DNA from: Anopheles merus
Lineage: Eukaryota; Arthropoda; Insecta; Diptera; Culicidae
Assembly: GCF_017562075.2 (NCBI RefSeq)
Contig: NC_054082.1
Span: 30,481,231-30,545,230, forward strand
Reading direction: 5' to 3'
Length of the DNA stretch: 64,000 nt
Shown: in pieces, positions 60,637 through 64,000 of the stretch
Layout: every line of letters begins with the position of its first letter
Position numbering within the stretch: position 1 is the first letter of the stretch
Notes under the pieces: model-generated
Databases searched by the model: none
What the model was told of the DNA's origin: nothing
The model's input: the letters and a program-made list of their open reading frames with translations, nothing else
Position numbers and translations under genes: made by a program

Positions 60637-62680
60637 GTAGGTTTTTAGTATATGTTCAAGTGAATATTACATCTTTAGGGTCTTATTGGTATGTTGGTAG
60701 TATCGTAATGAACGAAAAGAACTTTCTTAACAAATCATTGCCCGTACAAAGTGCATGTGGTAAAGGGCGTCGGGTCAGAGTGCAAATGGAGGACACCAGC
60801 AGAGAAGGTTAACCCTTCGTCAAACCTCACGCCACTGTAACGCCTCCCATTCCAAGATCCTTGTGCTGCTTTCGCGTATGCGCCCATACAGCAACGCAAG
60901 GGTGACCCACCCTGTCGTAAAGGGTACCGTGTACCACCTTTCTTGTTCCACTGTTCCAATTCCATCTCAATGACATCACACATTTGATCACTCTTGATCG
61001 CTGTCAGCCAACCGCGGGCACACAGTGGGCACTGGCAAAAGGCAAGGGACGGCTGGCCATTACTTTACACTTCAATACATTTTTTTATTCGCCCTACCCA
61101 ACCCAAATTCCTTTACACCGGGTCGGTTGGGTGGTCAGTTTGAGAACCATTTGATCCGTCGCACTCGTACCAGCACCGATCCATCTACCGCCAGCTTGCC
61201 GATGCGAACGGGGTGCTGCCGGTACACCTTTCTAGACGCCGACCGTGCACGGTGGCCTTTCGTTACCCTTCCCCTTCCACTTCCATTCCGTGCCTGCGAG
61301 ATGGAGCCTGCGAAACCAGATCCTAGATGCTTGGGCCGAACCACCGAAGGCCTTGAGCAACCGGGGAGAGAATGTTGCCCAACGTGGCGCTTGCACAGCG
61401 TGGCGGCTCAGGAGGAAAGTTGTTCGGACTGATAAAAGCCCGACCGTACAGCTCTACTCAAACAACTGTTCCATTTATTGACTTCCTCATTCTTGGGACG
61501 GTCAGTGGAGTTAATGAAAAAAAAACCCAAGAAGTTGTATTTACATTCTTTTTTTTGTAAATTATTTTTGACTCTTTCTTGACATCATTCAAGGTTCGCA
61601 CTGGTGGGATCTTTAAAAGACGGCTGTCTTGCAAAAGGTCGCACGTGGCTCCAAGGCACGGGCTGTCGGAAAGGGTACTGACGCAGCAGGACCAGAAGCC
61701 CTGGAGTTATGATTTCATAAACAAACCCGATTGCCCGTTCTGCGCGATTGCTTAAAGCTGTGGCTAGCACCACCACCACCACCACAACGAGCACTCTGCA
61801 GCCAGGCTGCGCGTAGACGCCGAACTTATGCTATCGTTCGCATGCTCGATTGCGCGGGATCCGGTTCATTGGTCGATGTGGGGCCGGCCCTATCAGGTTA
61901 TTGGTGCACTTTTGTTTTGCCGTTCTGCCGTTGGTTTTGTTTCGCTGGCCACGCCATACATACACTCCTTGCGTAATAATCGAAGCTGCAAGGAAATGCA
62001 AGGTTCGCTTGGTTTCGGCGGGGGGCCGGTTTGCACTGAATGCCGGATTGTGTTTAAATGATCTTGCGCTTTTTTTTTGTTTTTCTTCATAAAATGGCAA
62101 CTTCTCATGCACGGGCGAGCTTTAAAGGGGTTTGAATTATGCAAGGCGATTTTAAAGGATGCAAAATTTTATGAGCATCACGGTGCTCATTGCTGGGTGA
62201 ATGCATTTCCACGATCGTGTGTATTGATTGTGTAAGCGATGAGCAGCTCTCAACACGTTTCTTAAATCATGTCAGCGAAGAAGCGAAACATCGTTTCGAA
62301 AGCGATTTTTGTTTCTTTTGTTGGAATGTTAACAATTTGCGTAAAATAGTCAGCTTATATTTAACAAACGTCTGACTCTCGCTACAAATAAATCGTTCAA
62401 CTAATGTCTGTAGCCTTCACATTCACCTGTACCGTTCCCGCGCGCGCTACGAAATCAACCCCAACGTCTTGTTGTGGGCGCCTTTCCATCATCCAACCGA
62501 CTCCAACTAATCCAACCGAGCGGAAAACGATGCATCAGCAAGTAATTCGACAAACGGCTTCACGGCTCATACCACGCACCGTCTGGTCCGGCATTCACGC
62601 TTTTAGACGGTGTAGAATTTGCAACAGGAATTCCAATCAATCGGCGATCGATTGACATGGTCGTTACGATCACTACGTTT

Positions 62681-62683
<3 letters not shown>

Positions 62684-62718
<35 letters not shown>
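62684..62718. repeat. (AC)17 microsatellite
   Basis: A perfect 35-base AC tract in noncoding sequence. Confidence 0.95.
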
Positions 62719-62720
<2 letters not shown>

Positions 62721-63099
62721 GCATACGTAGACCGTAATCGAGCCTAAATATCACCCTGGCTCACTTCCTCACACTGCACTGCTGCCGATTCCATCATTAG
62801 GCCGGATTTTTCGGTAGGCCGGTCCCACTTGAAGCAGCAAAAACCAATACCATCTGATTATCGTTTCCCCGCATCGATTTTGTGTGCTGCCACACACAAG
62901 CCAAGAAATCGAGAAAATCGATCGCTTATTTTACGCCTAAATGGCGACCACAGTTCCGCACCGCGCAGAGCGTATACGATCAAAACAGTAGACTTCAATG
63001 CTGCGCGCTAATTAAAAGACACGAACCGAAGACACGAGGAAATTAGCTGCGCGCGGAAACAAAAGAAAAACCCACACAGCCCATGGGGTGTGAGTGTGT

Positions 63100-63119
63100 T
63101 GTGTGTGTGTGTGTGTGTG
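63100..63119. repeat. (TG)10 microsatellite
   Basis: A 20-base TG tract close to shorter TG runs at 63089-63099. Simple sequence. Confidence 0.9.
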
Positions 63120-64000
63120 GGTATAATAAGCTACAAAACGTGTGTTTCGTGTACCATCAGGGCCCCCAATAGTTAATCGATCCCGTGCAAGCGTTGCGCA
63201 ATCATCCTTTCTTCATGGCGGCAGTATGTTCCGCCACCGAAGATAAATGACTTTCGGAAGCGAAAACAAAACGAGTTTTTGCCCTAGGTCGGGATAAACG
63301 ATCGAACTTTTTTTTGCGTTTCGTTTTGGGATGTATGCTTTTTTTTTTTGGTCGGAGAAACATAAACGAAAGCCAACAATAAGTAAATCAAATCGATCCA
63401 ACGATCTGATGAGGGAAAGAGCGCTTTTATAGGAAAAAAGGTACAACGCGTGTATACTGACATCGAAGTTGTTAGAGTTTTCTTTGCTAGTTTGCTTATC
63501 TGTACCCATATCCCTTGCAGCGAAAGTAACTTAATTTTAAAAGGCGATAGTGTATTGAACACATTCCAAAAAGCTTATGTTGCTTTTCTTCCATTCCTTG
63601 GAGAATTTATTCAATGCTCCTGCAAAAAAAAACCTCCACTGAAGCAGTCCAATGGAGTAGTAGCGTTAAGTTCTTCGTCACACATCCTACGCCACACACA
63701 TTCCTGGTACCGCAGCGCAGGGCCGATACAGCGCGAGAGTGGTTTATGCAACACGTTGCTACAATCTGTCGAACCGTGACTGCCACCGTAAATGCACGCC
63801 AGGTGAAAGGGAATTTCTTTACCGACACCACTTAAGCGTTCTCGCTGTCTGAATGGCAAGCAGGACTACTTTAGGGAATATGGAAGGATGCATGCTGGAA
63901 CAAGCAAGCGTAATTTTGAGGGTTTATAAAAAATTGTAAAAATATGTGAATTGTTTATTGCATCCATTATTCTGTAAAGAAGCTGCTCACGATTTGTAGT

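Larger units (their letters stand above)
60637..64000. other. Right-end spacer or intron
   Basis: No coding exon with recognisable features is visible on either strand. If the exon ending at 60636 is real, this is its first intron. It contains dinucleotide tracts and AT-rich sequence. Confidence 0.4.

Noticed and set aside
61025..61432. 135-codon plus-strand frame near the right end
   Set aside because: No family motif, and the opposite strand has an equally long frame; no splice link to the candidate exon ending at 60636.

Overview
This is eukaryotic nuclear DNA, most likely from a mosquito and plausibly Anopheles. That is an inference from the short GT-AG introns, GC-rich exons in AT-rich spacers, many dinucleotide tracts, an arthropod-type initiator (TCAGT), small DNA-transposon relics and insect-like proteins. 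No rRNA, tRNA, CRISPR or prokaryotic operon was seen.

The main content is a head-to-tail array of three plus-strand genes for SLC22-type organic cation/anion transporters (major facilitator superfamily). Gene A (951-2656) has three exons in the window and lacks its 5' end. Gene B has a core of nine exons (32172-37223). A separate upstream exon (13482-13812) joins it in phase, which would give a 738-residue protein with an 18.4 kb first intron. Gene C (43433-58101) has seven exons, encodes 696 residues and has a 9.6 kb first intron. Exon lengths sum to whole codons in B and C. B and C share five intron positions in the transporter core and a similar acidic motif just before the first membrane helix, so they look like tandem duplicates. 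A has a different intron pattern and is a more distant relative.

Layout: 1-950 is the 5' flank or an intron of A. 2657-11930 is noncoding spacer with a TATA candidate and microsatellites. 11935-13481 is a candidate promoter and leader for B. 13813-32171 is the long first intron of B and holds two short transposon relics, one hAT-like and one palindromic with TA-flanked ends. 37224-40850 looks like a long 3' UTR of B. 43026-43094 is a candidate core promoter for C. 58102-58865 is the 3' UTR of C. A possible first exon of another secreted-protein gene ends at 60636 and would continue beyond the window.

All three products should be 12-helix plasma-membrane carriers of small organic ions. Substrates cannot be read from the sequence. 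I found no new multi-gene system. The most useful observations are the remote exon of B, the two transposon relics, the overlapping upstream reading frame and alternative C-terminus of C, and the truncated gene candidate near the right edge.
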